A program made the translations under genes and the position numbers. Positions 1 to 5,968 of a stretch of DNA of 8,497 bases are shown piece by piece. The notes under the pieces are model-generated. The model ran no database searches. It had not been told where the DNA came from and saw only the letters and a list, made by a program, of their open reading frames with translations. Positions within the stretch are counted from its first letter, which is position 1. Each line of letters begins with the position of its first letter. The stretch is taken from the NCBI GenBank assembly GCA_902388545.1, contig CABMPS010000079.1, positions 1 to 8,497 on the forward strand, written 5' to 3'. Source of the stretch: an uncultured Collinsella sp. Its GTDB lineage: Bacteria; Actinomycetota; Coriobacteriia; Coriobacteriales; Coriobacteriaceae.

Positions 1-432
1 GACTTTCCAGAACACCATTTTACGCTCAACCAGATGGGCGGTAACCTGGACGAGGGCATCTTCGACAAGAACGAGGCCATCATCATGTCGATGACCAAGG
101 AGGAGCGTCTGCGTCCCTCCATCATCAACGGCCAGCGTCGCGCGCGTATCGCCAAGGGCGCCGGTGTGACCCCCACCGAGGTCAATAGCCTTATGAAGCA
201 GTGGGGCGAGATGAACAAGATGATGGGCCGCATGCGCACGATGGCCAATCAGGCACAGGCCGGCGGCAAGAAGGGCAAAAAGGGCAAGAAGGGCAAGAAG
301 ATGCGCATGCCCAATATTCCCGGTCTGGATGCCATGGGCTTGGGCGGCATGGGCGGCCTGGGAACGGGTGGTCCTAAGTCCGATATGGACCTGCTGCGCC
401 AGATGGAAGCGCAGATGCGCAATAAGAAATAG
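1..432 (+). CDS. ffh: Signal recognition particle GTPase Ffh, C-terminal part (5' truncated)
   Basis: The frame is open from base 1 to TAG at 430-432 and encodes the last 143 residues; the N and G (GTPase) domains lie outside the window. What remains is the methionine-rich M domain, which in this family binds 4.5S/SRP RNA and hydrophobic signal sequences so that nascent membrane proteins reach the translocon. Diagnostic segments are EAIIMSMTKEER followed by SIINGQRRARIAKGAG (about residues 47-62), the helix-turn-helix that contacts RNA, then the Met-rich EMNKMMGRM helix. The tail carries a lysine-glycine run built of four KKG-like units (about residues 88-99) and a Gly/Met-rich stretch ending MEAQMRNKK. 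Family knowledge makes the identity firm. A hairpin follows 25 bases after the stop, and no 16S processing gene such as rpsP follows. Confidence 0.93.
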   Translation, partial: DFPEHHFTLNQMGGNLDEGIFDKNEAIIMSMTKEERLRPSIINGQRRARIAKGAGVTPTEVNSLMKQWGEMNKMMGRMRTMANQAQAGGKKGKKGKKGKKMRMPNIPGLDAMGLGGMGGLGTGGPKSDMDLLRQMEAQMRNKK

Positions 433-457
433 GGCTGTAATTCCAGCTTGATATGGC

Positions 458-495
458 AAAGGCCACTCGGAAGCTACCGGGCGGCCTTTGTTGTT
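458..495 (+). terminator. Probable Rho-independent terminator of ffh
   Basis: AAAGGCC (458-464) pairs with GGCCTTT (483-489), with a further CGG/CCG pair inside the loop. The downstream strand continues TTTGTTGTTGG, a T-rich but not pure T tail. The position just after the ffh stop and before the convergent DUF134 gene supports a terminator. The A-rich left arm means it could also work on the opposite strand. Confidence 0.6.
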
Positions 496-552
496 GGCTT
501 TGATAGTAGGGCTGCGTTCAGCGTCGCGCCCCGAGCTCGCGGTGCAGTGCCG

Positions 553-1317
553 TTAGTGGCAGCCGCAGCCCTCGTGGCCCTCGTGCTCGTGATGGCCGTG
601 GCAGCTGCAGGACTCGCCATGTTCGTGGGCGTGGTCGTGGTCATGGCCGTGGCAGCCGCACGTGGCCTCGCCGTTCTGTGCGAGCGTTCCGGCGATAAGG
701 GCCTCGACACAAGCGTCGCAGCTGCCCTGAGCTCCTGCGTACACCGTGATGCCGGCTTGGGCAAGCGCGTTGATGGCGCCACCGCCGATGCCGCCGCAGA
801 TGAGCGTGTCCACGCCACCGTTGGCGAGCAGGCCCGCAAGGGCACCGTGACCGGTGCCGTCGGTGCCCACGACCTGCTCGTTGAGTACCTTGCCATCCTG
901 AATGTCGTAGATCTTGAACTGCTCGCTGCGGCCAAAGTGCGTAAAGATGTTGCCGTTGTCGTACGTGGTTGCCACCCTCATGGTGTCGACCTCCTTTGCT
1001 GGCCATACGGCCGTTGCCGTGGTAATGGGGGAGTACGCAATATTGCCGCCTTCGATGATGAGCGCCCGACCATTGACCAACGCGTTTGCCACCTTGCGAT
1101 GCGCGCGGCTGCAAATAGCCGCCACCGTGGCGCGCGCGATACCCATCTGCTGTGCGACTGCCTCTTGGTTAAGGCCTTCCAGGTCGCACAGGCGCAGCGC
1201 CTCGAGTTCGTCGACCGTCATGTCGATGGCGTCTCCGCTGGCTAGGCCGTCAGGGGTAAAGCCGCGGTATTCGGGGATGATCCCGACGCGGCGCAGTTTT
1301 TCGCGTCTTCCTGCCAT
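553..1317 (-). CDS. DUF134 DNA-binding domain fused to NifX/NifB-type cluster-binding domain with His/Cys-rich tail
   Basis: The product has 254 residues in three parts. Residues 1-95 match the DUF134 pattern: a basic start, MTVDELEALRLCDLEGLNQE (33-52), a helix-turn-helix near 50-75, and ALVNGRALIIEGG. Residues 113-215 match the NifX/NifB-like dinitrogenase iron-molybdenum cofactor fold, with RVATTYDNGNIFTHFGR and a glycine-rich ICGGIGGGA near 173-181. Residues 220-254 form a metal-binding-looking tail with 12 His and 6 Cys, including three CxCH motifs. The ATG at 1317 has AGGAGAG upstream. DUF134 proteins are putative DNA binders and NifX-like domains bind Fe-S or Mo-Fe clusters. I infer a metal- or cluster-sensing regulator; no nif genes are visible, so nitrogen fixation is not implied. 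Two palindromes in its promoter suggest autoregulation. An internal start at 981 may give a separate NifX-like protein. Confidence 0.85.
   Translation of the reverse strand: MAGRREKLRRVGIIPEYRGFTPDGLASGDAIDMTVDELEALRLCDLEGLNQEAVAQQMGIARATVAAICSRAHRKVANALVNGRALIIEGGNIAYSPITTATAVWPAKEVDTMRVATTYDNGNIFTHFGRSEQFKIYDIQDGKVLNEQVVGTDGTGHGALAGLLANGGVDTLICGGIGGGAINALAQAGITVYAGAQGSCDACVEALIAGTLAQNGEATCGCHGHDHDHAHEHGESCSCHGHHEHEGHEGCGCH
556..660 (-). repeat. Three copies of a 12-base unit encoding CxCH motifs in the tail
   Basis: On the plus strand GTGGCAGCYGCA occurs at 556-567, 598-609 and 649-660. On the coding (minus) strand each copy encodes a Cys-x-Cys-His unit (residues 220-223, 237-240 and 251-254). 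The two right-hand copies extend to ATGGCCGTGGCAGC (592-605 and 643-656), so the CxCHGH block lies at a 17-codon interval. This suggests the tail grew by internal duplication of a metal-ligand module. Confidence 0.7.
981..997 (-). promoter_or_regulatory. Strong internal Shine-Dalgarno and in-frame ATG before the NifX-like half
   Basis: Read on the minus strand, AAAGGAGGT (997 down to 989) is followed by seven bases and then ATG at 981-979. This ATG is codon 113 of the DUF134-NifX gene and starts MRVATTYDNG, which is where free-standing NifX-like proteins usually begin. The site is a better match to the 16S tail than the one at the annotated gene start (AGGAGAG). Initiation here would give a 142-residue NifX-like protein with the His/Cys tail (553-981). 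Use of the site is inference. Confidence 0.65.
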
Positions 1318-1331
1318 GTGCTCTCCTTATC

Positions 1332-1343
1332 TGACATATGTCA
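1332..1343. promoter_or_regulatory. Palindromic operator candidate 1, at the predicted transcription start
   Basis: TGACATATGTCA is a perfect 12-base palindrome. It lies between the ribosome binding site and the predicted -10 box of the minus-strand DUF134 gene and would overlap its transcription start. It shares the pattern TGRCATATGYCA with the palindrome at 1379-1402. Placement at +1 fits repression, probably by the DUF134 protein itself, which is inference. Confidence 0.65.
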
Positions 1344-1348
1344 ACAAT

Positions 1349-1376
1349 AGAATAGCGAACGCGCAGATTTATGCAA
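1349..1376 (-). promoter_or_regulatory. Predicted promoter of the DUF134-NifX gene
   Basis: On the minus strand TTGCAT (1376-1371) and TATTCT (1354-1349) are separated by 16 bases, a reasonable sigma-70 type pair. One palindrome abuts each side: 1379-1402 just upstream of the -35 box and 1332-1343 at the start point. The predicted leader is about 25 bases. Confidence 0.6.
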
Positions 1377-1378
1377 TG

Positions 1379-1402
1379 AATTTCTGGCATATGCCAGAAA
1401 TT
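1379..1402. promoter_or_regulatory. Palindromic operator candidate 2 (24-base perfect palindrome)
   Basis: The sequence is perfectly self-complementary over 24 bases around the core TGGCATATGCCA, with A/T-rich flanks. Its centre is 53 bases from the centre of the 1332-1343 palindrome, close to five helical turns, so dimers on both could sit on the same DNA face. It lies in the divergent region between the DUF134 gene and thyA, about 40 bases upstream of the possible thyA -10 box. It could also form a hairpin in RNA, but its position at a promoter favours a protein-binding site. Confidence 0.7.
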
Positions 1403-1443
1403 GTGGGCTTATGTTAGGGCTGTGGGGCCGCTTGCGCCTGGGA

Positions 1444-1480
1444 TACAATGAATCTCGCTTTTAGGCGACTGACAGGAGGG
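1444..1480 (+). promoter_or_regulatory. Possible thyA -10 box (TACAAT) and ribosome binding site
   Basis: TACAAT at 1444-1449 is a good -10 match, but the -35 position 17 bases upstream reads TGTGGG and is poor. AGGAGGG at 1474-1480 sits four bases before ATG 1484. This decides the thyA start in favour of 1484 over the in-frame ATG at 1448, which lies inside the -10 box and has no ribosome binding site. Confidence 0.45.
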
Positions 1481-1483
1481 TCA

Positions 1484-2332
1484 ATGAGCAAGGCTGATCA
1501 ACACTTTGTAACCATGTGCCGCGATATTCTGGACCATGGCACCACCACCGAGGGCCAAAAGGTCCGCCCGGTGTGGGAGGATGGCACCCCTGCCTATACC
1601 ATTAAAAACTTTGGTGTCACGGCACGCTATGACCTACGTGAGGAGTTTCCGGCGCTTACCTTGCGTCGTACGGCCCTCAAATCTGCCATGGATGAGATCC
1701 TATGGATCTATCAAAAGAAGTCCAATAACGTGCATGACCTCAACAGCCATATTTGGGACGAGTGGGCCGACGAGACTGGCTCCATCGGCAAGGCCTACGG
1801 GTATCAGATTGGGCAGAAGAGCCATTATGCCGAGGGTGACTTTGACCAGATGGATCGCGTGCTGTACGACCTTAAGAACACGCCGTACAGCCGCCGCATT
1901 ATGACGAACACCTATGTGTTTAGCGACCTGTCCGAGATGCACCTGTATCCGTGTGCCTACAGCGTGACGTATAACGTGACGCAGCGTCCGCAGGATGATA
2001 AACCGACGCTCAACATGATTCTCAACCAGCGCAGCCAGGACATTTTGGCTGCGAACAACTGGAATGTGTGCCAGTACGCCATTTTGCTGATGATGGTCGC
2101 GCAGTCGGTCGATATGATTCCCGGCGAGTTGCTGCATGTGATTGCCGATGCCCACATTTACGACCGTCATGTCGATATCGTCCGGGAGCTTATCGAGCGT
2201 CCGCAGTTTGCCGCGCCTAAGGTAACGCTTAACCCCGATGTGCATGACTTCTATGCGTTTACGACCGACGACCTGATTGTCGAGGGCTATGAGCACGGCC
2301 CGCAGGTCAAGAACATCCCCATTGCGGTGTAG
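1484..2332 (+). CDS. thyA: Thymidylate synthase (ThyA type)
   Basis: The 282-residue cytoplasmic enzyme would convert dUMP and methylenetetrahydrofolate to dTMP and dihydrofolate. The catalytic cysteine is C157 in LYPCAYS. The dUMP phosphate/ribose-binding motif RSQD is at 183-186, with the conserved Asn of the NNWNVCQY segment following. AHIYDRH (223-229) matches the usual H-x-Y block, and the chain ends in the typical AV. PCAYS replaces the PCH of the E. coli type. As I recall, B. subtilis ThyA, the phage phi-3T-like branch, also lacks that histidine (PCVYE), so this belongs with that less common branch. The start at 1484 is supported by AGGAGG; 282 residues is close to the 279 of B. subtilis ThyA. 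It forms a pair with folA, which recycles the dihydrofolate it makes. Confidence 0.95.
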   Translation: MSKADQHFVTMCRDILDHGTTTEGQKVRPVWEDGTPAYTIKNFGVTARYDLREEFPALTLRRTALKSAMDEILWIYQKKSNNVHDLNSHIWDEWADETGSIGKAYGYQIGQKSHYAEGDFDQMDRVLYDLKNTPYSRRIMTNTYVFSDLSEMHLYPCAYSVTYNVTQRPQDDKPTLNMILNQRSQDILAANNWNVCQYAILLMMVAQSVDMIPGELLHVIADAHIYDRHVDIVRELIERPQFAAPKVTLNPDVHDFYAFTTDDLIVEGYEHGPQVKNIPIAV

Positions 2333-2341
2333 GTGACGCGC

Positions 2342-2860
2342 ATGACGTGTAAGCTTTCTGCCATTGTCGCCGTGTGCGATGACTGGGGTATTGGGTGCGA
2401 GGGCGACATGGTGGTGTCCAACCGTGCCGACATGCGTCATTTTGTGGCGTGCACCAAAGGTTGCCCGGTTATTATGGGGCGCAAGACCCTGCTGAGTTTT
2501 CCCGGCGGGCGTCCGCTCAAGAATCGTCGCAATATCGTGCTCACGCGCGACGAGGATTTTTCGCCCGAAGGTGTCGACGTGGTGCATAGTATCGGCGAGG
2601 CGCTCGCCGCGGTTGCCGATGAGCCCGTTGCCTGGGTGATCGGCGGCGGCGATGTCTATCGGCAGTTTTTGCCGTACTGCGTGGAGGCCGAGGTCACGCA
2701 TGACCACTGCGTCCATCCCGTGGACACGTACTTTCCCGACTTGGACGCCGATCCCGCGTGGGAAGTTGCGCGGCGCGAAGGGGTTGCCACGATTGCCGCG
2801 GGCGAGGGTGACGAAGGCCTCGATTATGAGTTCGTGACGTATCGTCGCATTGAGGCGTAA
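2342..2860 (+). CDS. folA: Dihydrofolate reductase
   Basis: The 172-residue enzyme reduces dihydrofolate to tetrahydrofolate with NADPH and is the usual trimethoprim target. KLSAIVAV then WGIG (15-18) form the N-terminal strand and the substrate-side loop; D30 is the expected active-site acid. VIMGRKTLLSFP (43-54), GRPLKNRRNIVLTR and VIGGGDVYRQFLPY (about 97-110) match the NADPH-binding segments. A TYFPDLD block follows near the C-terminus. The start is taken at ATG 2342 because AGGTG at 2331-2335, overlapping the thyA stop, lies six bases upstream. A GTG at 2333 directly after the thyA stop is in frame but has no ribosome binding site. The spacing implies co-transcription, and probably translational coupling, with thyA. 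Confidence 0.95.
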   Translation: MTCKLSAIVAVCDDWGIGCEGDMVVSNRADMRHFVACTKGCPVIMGRKTLLSFPGGRPLKNRRNIVLTRDEDFSPEGVDVVHSIGEALAAVADEPVAWVIGGGDVYRQFLPYCVEAEVTHDHCVHPVDTYFPDLDADPAWEVARREGVATIAAGEGDEGLDYEFVTYRRIEA

Positions 2861-2900
2861 ATCTCCTATTTGCCCACGGTATTATCGGGTTGGAATGATT

Positions 2901-2931
2901 GAGGGGCGGCGCTTAGCGTCGCCTCGTTTGG
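2901..2931 (+). terminator. Terminator-like hairpin after folA
   Basis: GAGG (2901-2904) pairs with CCTC (2922-2925), and after a two-base bulge CGGCGC pairs with GCGTCG with one G-U pair, leaving a three-base TTA loop. TTTGGTATT follows. The tail is weak, so termination may be partial and the methyltransferase gene downstream may receive read-through. Confidence 0.55.
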
Positions 2932-2969
2932 TATTGATGTGCTGTAAAGAAGGGTGCGGGCTGGCTGCT

Positions 2970-3884
2970 ATGACTGATGCCGTTGAGGTGCTGCGAATTG
3001 ATTCGCTCGAGGACGAGCGGCTCGATGCCTACGTGCGACTGACCGAGCGTGAGCTTCGCTGCGTGCTGGAGCCGCAAAAGGGCATCTTTATCGCCGAGAG
3101 TGCCAAGGTCATCGAGCGTGCGGTTCGCGCCGGATACGAGCCGGTGAGCTTTCTTTTGGGTGAACGCTGGCTCGACCAGATGATGCCGCTGTTTGAGCGC
3201 TTGGTTGTGCGCGAGGGAGCGGGTCCGGTCCCGGTGTTCGTGGCCTCGATGGAGCTCATGGAGCAGTTGACGGGCTTTAACGTGACGCGCGGTGCGCTCG
3301 CGGCGTTTTGTCGCCCGCGTCAGATTCCGGTCGATGAGTTCTTGGGTGGCGTTGTCGAGGCGGCGGGGGAGCGCCCTGTGCGCGTGTGCGTGCTCGAGGG
3401 CATTGTCGACCACACGAACGTGGGCGCGATTTTCCGCTCGGCTGCCGCGCTCAATGTCGACGGCATTCTGGTGAGCCCTACGTGCTGCGACCCGCTGTAT
3501 CGTCGCTCGGCCCGCGTGAGCATGGGCACCGTGTTTCAAGTGCCGTGGACGCGTATTGGCAGTGAGGCTCGCGTGTGGCCACATGATGGCCTGGCCGCGC
3601 TTCATGATGCCGGTTTTTCGTGTGCCGCTATGGCGTTGACGGATGATTCCGTTTCGCTGGACGATCCTGTGCTGCAGAAGATTGATCGCCTGGCAATCTT
3701 TATGGGCACCGAGGGTGCTGGCTTGGGCGCCAAGACCATTGCAGGCTGCGACCGCGCCGTGCGTATTCCGATGGCGCATGGGGTCGATTCGCTCAACGTG
3801 GCCGCGGCAAGTGCTGTTGCCTTTTGGCAGCTGTGCCCGCATGTGAGCAACGAGTACCACTACCAGCCGGGGCTGTATCACTAG
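2970..3884 (+). CDS. SpoU/TrmH-family RNA 2'-O-methyltransferase
   Basis: The 304-residue product is a probable SPOUT-class enzyme that moves a methyl group from S-adenosylmethionine to a ribose 2'-OH in tRNA or rRNA; the exact target cannot be read from sequence. An N-terminal substrate-binding region (about 1-135) includes GIFIAESAKVIERAVRAG, typical of the L30e-like domain. The knotted catalytic half has motif 1 NVGAIFRSAAAL (150-161), motif 2 FMGTEGAGLG (244-253) and motif 3 IPMAHGVDSLNVAAASA (267-283). ATG 2970 is chosen because the protein then begins just before the conserved N-terminal domain, but its ribosome binding site is weak (GAAGGG about 15 bases away). An in-frame ATG at 2937 is an alternative. 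The hairpin before it suggests it is at least partly separate from thyA-folA. Confidence 0.88.
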   Translation: MTDAVEVLRIDSLEDERLDAYVRLTERELRCVLEPQKGIFIAESAKVIERAVRAGYEPVSFLLGERWLDQMMPLFERLVVREGAGPVPVFVASMELMEQLTGFNVTRGALAAFCRPRQIPVDEFLGGVVEAAGERPVRVCVLEGIVDHTNVGAIFRSAAALNVDGILVSPTCCDPLYRRSARVSMGTVFQVPWTRIGSEARVWPHDGLAALHDAGFSCAAMALTDDSVSLDDPVLQKIDRLAIFMGTEGAGLGAKTIAGCDRAVRIPMAHGVDSLNVAAASAVAFWQLCPHVSNEYHYQPGLYH

Positions 3885-3892
3885 GCAGATAG

Positions 3893-3944
3893 TTAGCACC
3901 GGGCTCTGGTTCGGGGCGTTTCGGCCGACGTCGGTCGGTGCTAA
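3893..3944 (+). terminator. Long hairpin after the methyltransferase gene
   Basis: TTAGCACCG (3893-3901) and CGGTGCTAA (3936-3944) form a perfect nine-pair stem around a 34-base G/C-rich loop that contains the inner palindrome CCGACGTCGG. There is no T run afterwards (GCTGGTATTGGCTTT), so a factor-independent terminator is only one reading. It could also act as an mRNA 3'-end stabiliser. TGCTAAGCT at its right edge resembles an extended -10 box for the transporter gene, but the -35 match is poor. Confidence 0.4.
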
Positions 3945-4009
3945 GCTGGTATTGGCTTTGGTCTTAAATTGCCGTTTTGTTGTTTGACGTACGCTGGTGG
4001 GGAGGGCGT

Positions 4010-5358
4010 GTGGCTAAGAAATCTACGGCTATCGATGTAACGCAGGGCGTTATTTGGCAGCAGCTACTGTCGCTGTGCGTCCCTATCTTTTTTAGTTCGT
4101 TCTTTCAGCAGGCATACACGCTTATCGGTACCTATATCGTCGGTCAGTTTGGCGGCAAGCTTGCGCTTGGCGGCATTCAAGCCACGATGGTGCTCACCGA
4201 GCTCTGCATTGGTTTTTGCGTTGGCGTTGGCGCCGGTTGTCCGTTATCACGGGTCAGTTTTTTGGCCAGCACGATAGCGAGCGTCTGAGCCGTTCGGTCC
4301 ATACAGCCATGACGCTTGCTTTGGTGGGCGGCATCGTCGTTTCCATTCTTGGCATGGTTTTTGTCGAGCCCATGCTGGTGTTGATGAATACGCCGCACGA
4401 GCTACTTGCCGAGGGCGTTGCCTATGCTCGCTGTTATTTTGCCGCGATGGTTGCGGCACTGCTGCTTAATATGGGAACCGCACTGCTGCGTGCCGTGGGG
4501 GATACGCGCGGTCCCGCTGTGATCATTGCCTCTGGCTGCCTTGTTAACGTGGTGCTGGATATCATCTTTGTTGCTGTGTTGCATATGGAGGCGCTGGGCT
4601 GCGGCATCGCGGTAGCGCTGACCATTTGCTCCAATGCAACGATGATCGTGTTGCGCATGATGCGCGCTCCGGGTGCATGGCGTCTTTCGCTGTCTAAGCT
4701 CGGCATCGATCGCGGTATTTGTAAGAGTATGATCTCGTGCGGTCTGCCACTCGGTTTTCAATCGGCTGCCTATTCGATCTCGAACGTGCTGATCCAGATG
4801 TCGGTCAACTCGTTTGGTGCCGATGTCACCACGGCATGGGGTCTATCTGGGCGCCTGGATGGCATTATCTGGATGGTGACCGAGGCGCTCGGCGTATCGA
4901 TCACTACGTTCTCGGCGCAGAACTTTGGCGCGCGTAATTACGAGCGCATGCGCAAGGGCTACCACACGTCGCTCGTGCTTTCGTTTGCGCTGATCGGTGG
5001 CCTCTCTGCCGTGCTGATGGTGTTCTCGGGCCCGTTGTCGCGTCTGTTTGTCGACGATGCTTCGATTTCGGCGTACACCACGACGATTCTTCATTTCATC
5101 GCGCCGTTCTACGCGATCTTCTCGATTATCGAAAATGCGTCGGGCTCCATTCGCGGCGCCGGCGTGAGCTTGCAGCCCATGCTGCTCACGATTTTTGGCA
5201 CCGTCGTGCTCAGGGTGATCTGGGTGTTTGCGATTATGCCGTTCGATCCGTCGCTTGAGCACCTGCTGCTGGTTTACCCCGTAACCTGGCTCATCACGGC
5301 CACGATGTTTACCATCTACCACCACAGCGGCAACTGGCTCGGCCGCGCCACCGCCTAA
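4010..5358 (+). pseudogene. MATE-family multidrug/sodium antiporter, frame broken by one missing base
   Basis: Two adjacent frames encode consecutive parts of one MATE transporter. From GTG 4010 (GGAGGG three bases upstream) the first frame reads to GVGAGC at 4238-4240. The family continuation SVITGQFFGQ is found one frame over from 4240 and runs to TAA at 5356-5358. One base missing within 4237-4241 explains this; restoring it gives a protein of about 449 residues, the usual MATE length. The rest looks intact: many hydrophobic helices, LLRAVGDTRGP in the first lobe, and SAQNFGARNYERM at the start of the second-lobe half. MATE proteins export cationic drugs or metabolites using Na+ or H+ gradients; the substrate here is unknown. 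If the frameshift is real, the first frame ends after 93 residues at 4288. Clean codon use beyond the break points to a recent mutation or a sequencing error. Confidence 0.85.
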
Positions 5359-5391
5359 TGATCCGTTTTCCTCCGTCCCCTTCGGATCATT
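5357..5391. terminator. Hairpin spanning the stop codons of two convergent genes
   Basis: AATGATCCG (5357-5365) and CGGATCATT (5383-5391) form a nine-pair stem with a 17-base pyrimidine-rich loop. The left arm contains the last two bases of the transporter stop and the right arm ends on the last base of the cobO stop. There is no T run on either strand, so this is only a possible bidirectional terminator. A dispersed intergenic repeat is another possibility. Confidence 0.45.
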
Positions 5392-5876
5392 TAGTATTCG
5401 ATGCCTTGGCGGGCTAGGAGGCCTTCGTCGAAGTAGTGTTTGACGGGGCGCATTTCGGTAACTAGGTCGGCAAGGTCGGCGAGGGGCAGCAGGCCGCGGC
5501 CGGTGAGCACGAGCTCCGTGGTGGTTGGTTTCATCGCGATCAACGCTTCGACATCTTCGCGCGTCACAAAGCCCCGTCGCATGGCCTCGCCGAGTTCATC
5601 CAAAATCAGAACGTCGACCTGTGATATCTGCTCGCGCGCCAGCTCCATGATCTGTGCAGCGCAGGCTTCGGGTGTGTCGCGGTTGGCTTGTACGATGCGT
5701 AGCCCCAATCGAGGAGCTGCGTCATGTTCGGCGCAGTGCAGCTTCTTGGCAAACTGAAGCATGAGTACGTTAAGTCCATAGCCCGTGGCGCGCAGCGCGA
5801 GCCCCAGCGCAGCCGTCGTCTTGCCCTTGCCGTCGCCCGTATAGATTTGAACCTTGCCGACTCCCAGTGATGCCAT
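5391..5876 (-). CDS. cobO: Corrinoid (cob(I)alamin) adenosyltransferase, CobO/BtuR family
   Basis: The 161-residue cytoplasmic enzyme would attach the 5'-deoxyadenosyl group of ATP to the cobalt of a reduced corrinoid, giving the coenzyme B12 form. The P-loop is GDGKGKTT at 14-21, with the start VQIYTGDGKGKTTAALG typical of the family. VLILDELGEAMRRG (89-102), ELVLTGRG (121-128) and the C-terminal TEMRPVKHYFDEGLLARQGIEY (140-161; the family form is EMxPVKH then GIE) are diagnostic. It is shorter than the E. coli enzyme (196 residues). The shortening falls between the QF strand near 41 and the DEL strand near 93, where the family usually carries a substrate-side loop. AAAGGA on the minus strand lies about six bases before ATG 5876. 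No other cobalamin genes and no cobalamin riboswitch are visible, so it may serve salvage. Confidence 0.92.
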   Translation of the reverse strand: MASLGVGKVQIYTGDGKGKTTAALGLALRATGYGLNVLMLQFAKKLHCAEHDAAPRLGLRIVQANRDTPEACAAQIMELAREQISQVDVLILDELGEAMRRGFVTREDVEALIAMKPTTTELVLTGRGLLPLADLADLVTEMRPVKHYFDEGLLARQGIEY

Positions 5877-5891
5877 CTCTGTCCTTTCGTG

Positions 5892-5929
5892 CCCGGCGTC
5901 GGTTTATCGCCGTCCGGGTTGGGTATTCT
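5892..5929. promoter_or_regulatory. Divergent cobO-ftsH promoter region with imperfect hairpin
   Basis: CCCGG (5892-5896) pairs with CCGGG (5914-5918), and CGG (5900-5902) with CCG (5910-5912). Next comes TATTCT (5924-5929), a plausible plus-strand -10 box for ftsH; the best -35 match (TTTATC, 5903-5908) is weak and 15 bases away. On the minus strand TAGAAT (5930-5925) is a possible -10 box for cobO. The dyad would cover the -35 zone of ftsH. Confidence 0.35.
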
Positions 5930-5968
5930 AGAAAACATTATCAACCCCAGTAGATGGAGTTCAAGCAG

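Noticed and set aside
260..300. The AAG/GGC repeats in ffh as a mobile or regulatory repeat.
   Set aside because: They simply encode the KKG units of the lysine-rich Ffh tail, a low-complexity feature common in such C-termini.
448..1245. A 265-codon plus-strand open frame opposite the DUF134-NifX gene, with hydrophobic Val/Ala stretches resembling membrane helices.
   Set aside because: The Val/Ala runs are the reverse complement of the His/Gly-rich tail codons. There is no ribosome binding site and the true protein is on the other strand.
1379..1402. The 24-base palindrome as a terminator for a short transcript.
   Set aside because: No T tract follows it on either strand, no gene ends nearby, and it sits beside a promoter with a related palindrome, which favours an operator.
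1700..2716. A 338-codon minus-strand open frame across thyA and folA.
   Set aside because: It is antisense to two well-supported enzymes, has no ribosome binding site or family motif, and has the composition of a shadow frame.
2913..3899. A 328-codon minus-strand open frame across the RNA methyltransferase gene.
   Set aside because: The opposite strand encodes all three SPOUT motifs; this frame is a His/Arg-rich shadow.
4236..4264. Programmed ribosomal frameshifting in the MATE gene.
   Set aside because: The shift needed is -1 at GGTTGTCC, which is not a slippery heptamer, and I see no stimulating structure. The T6 run lies after the point where the family sequence already continues in the new frame. 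MATE genes are not known to use recoding.
5877..5968. A cobalamin riboswitch in the leader of cobO or ftsH.
   Set aside because: The gap is only about 90 bases, too short for the B12 riboswitch fold, and no B12-box-like sequence is visible.
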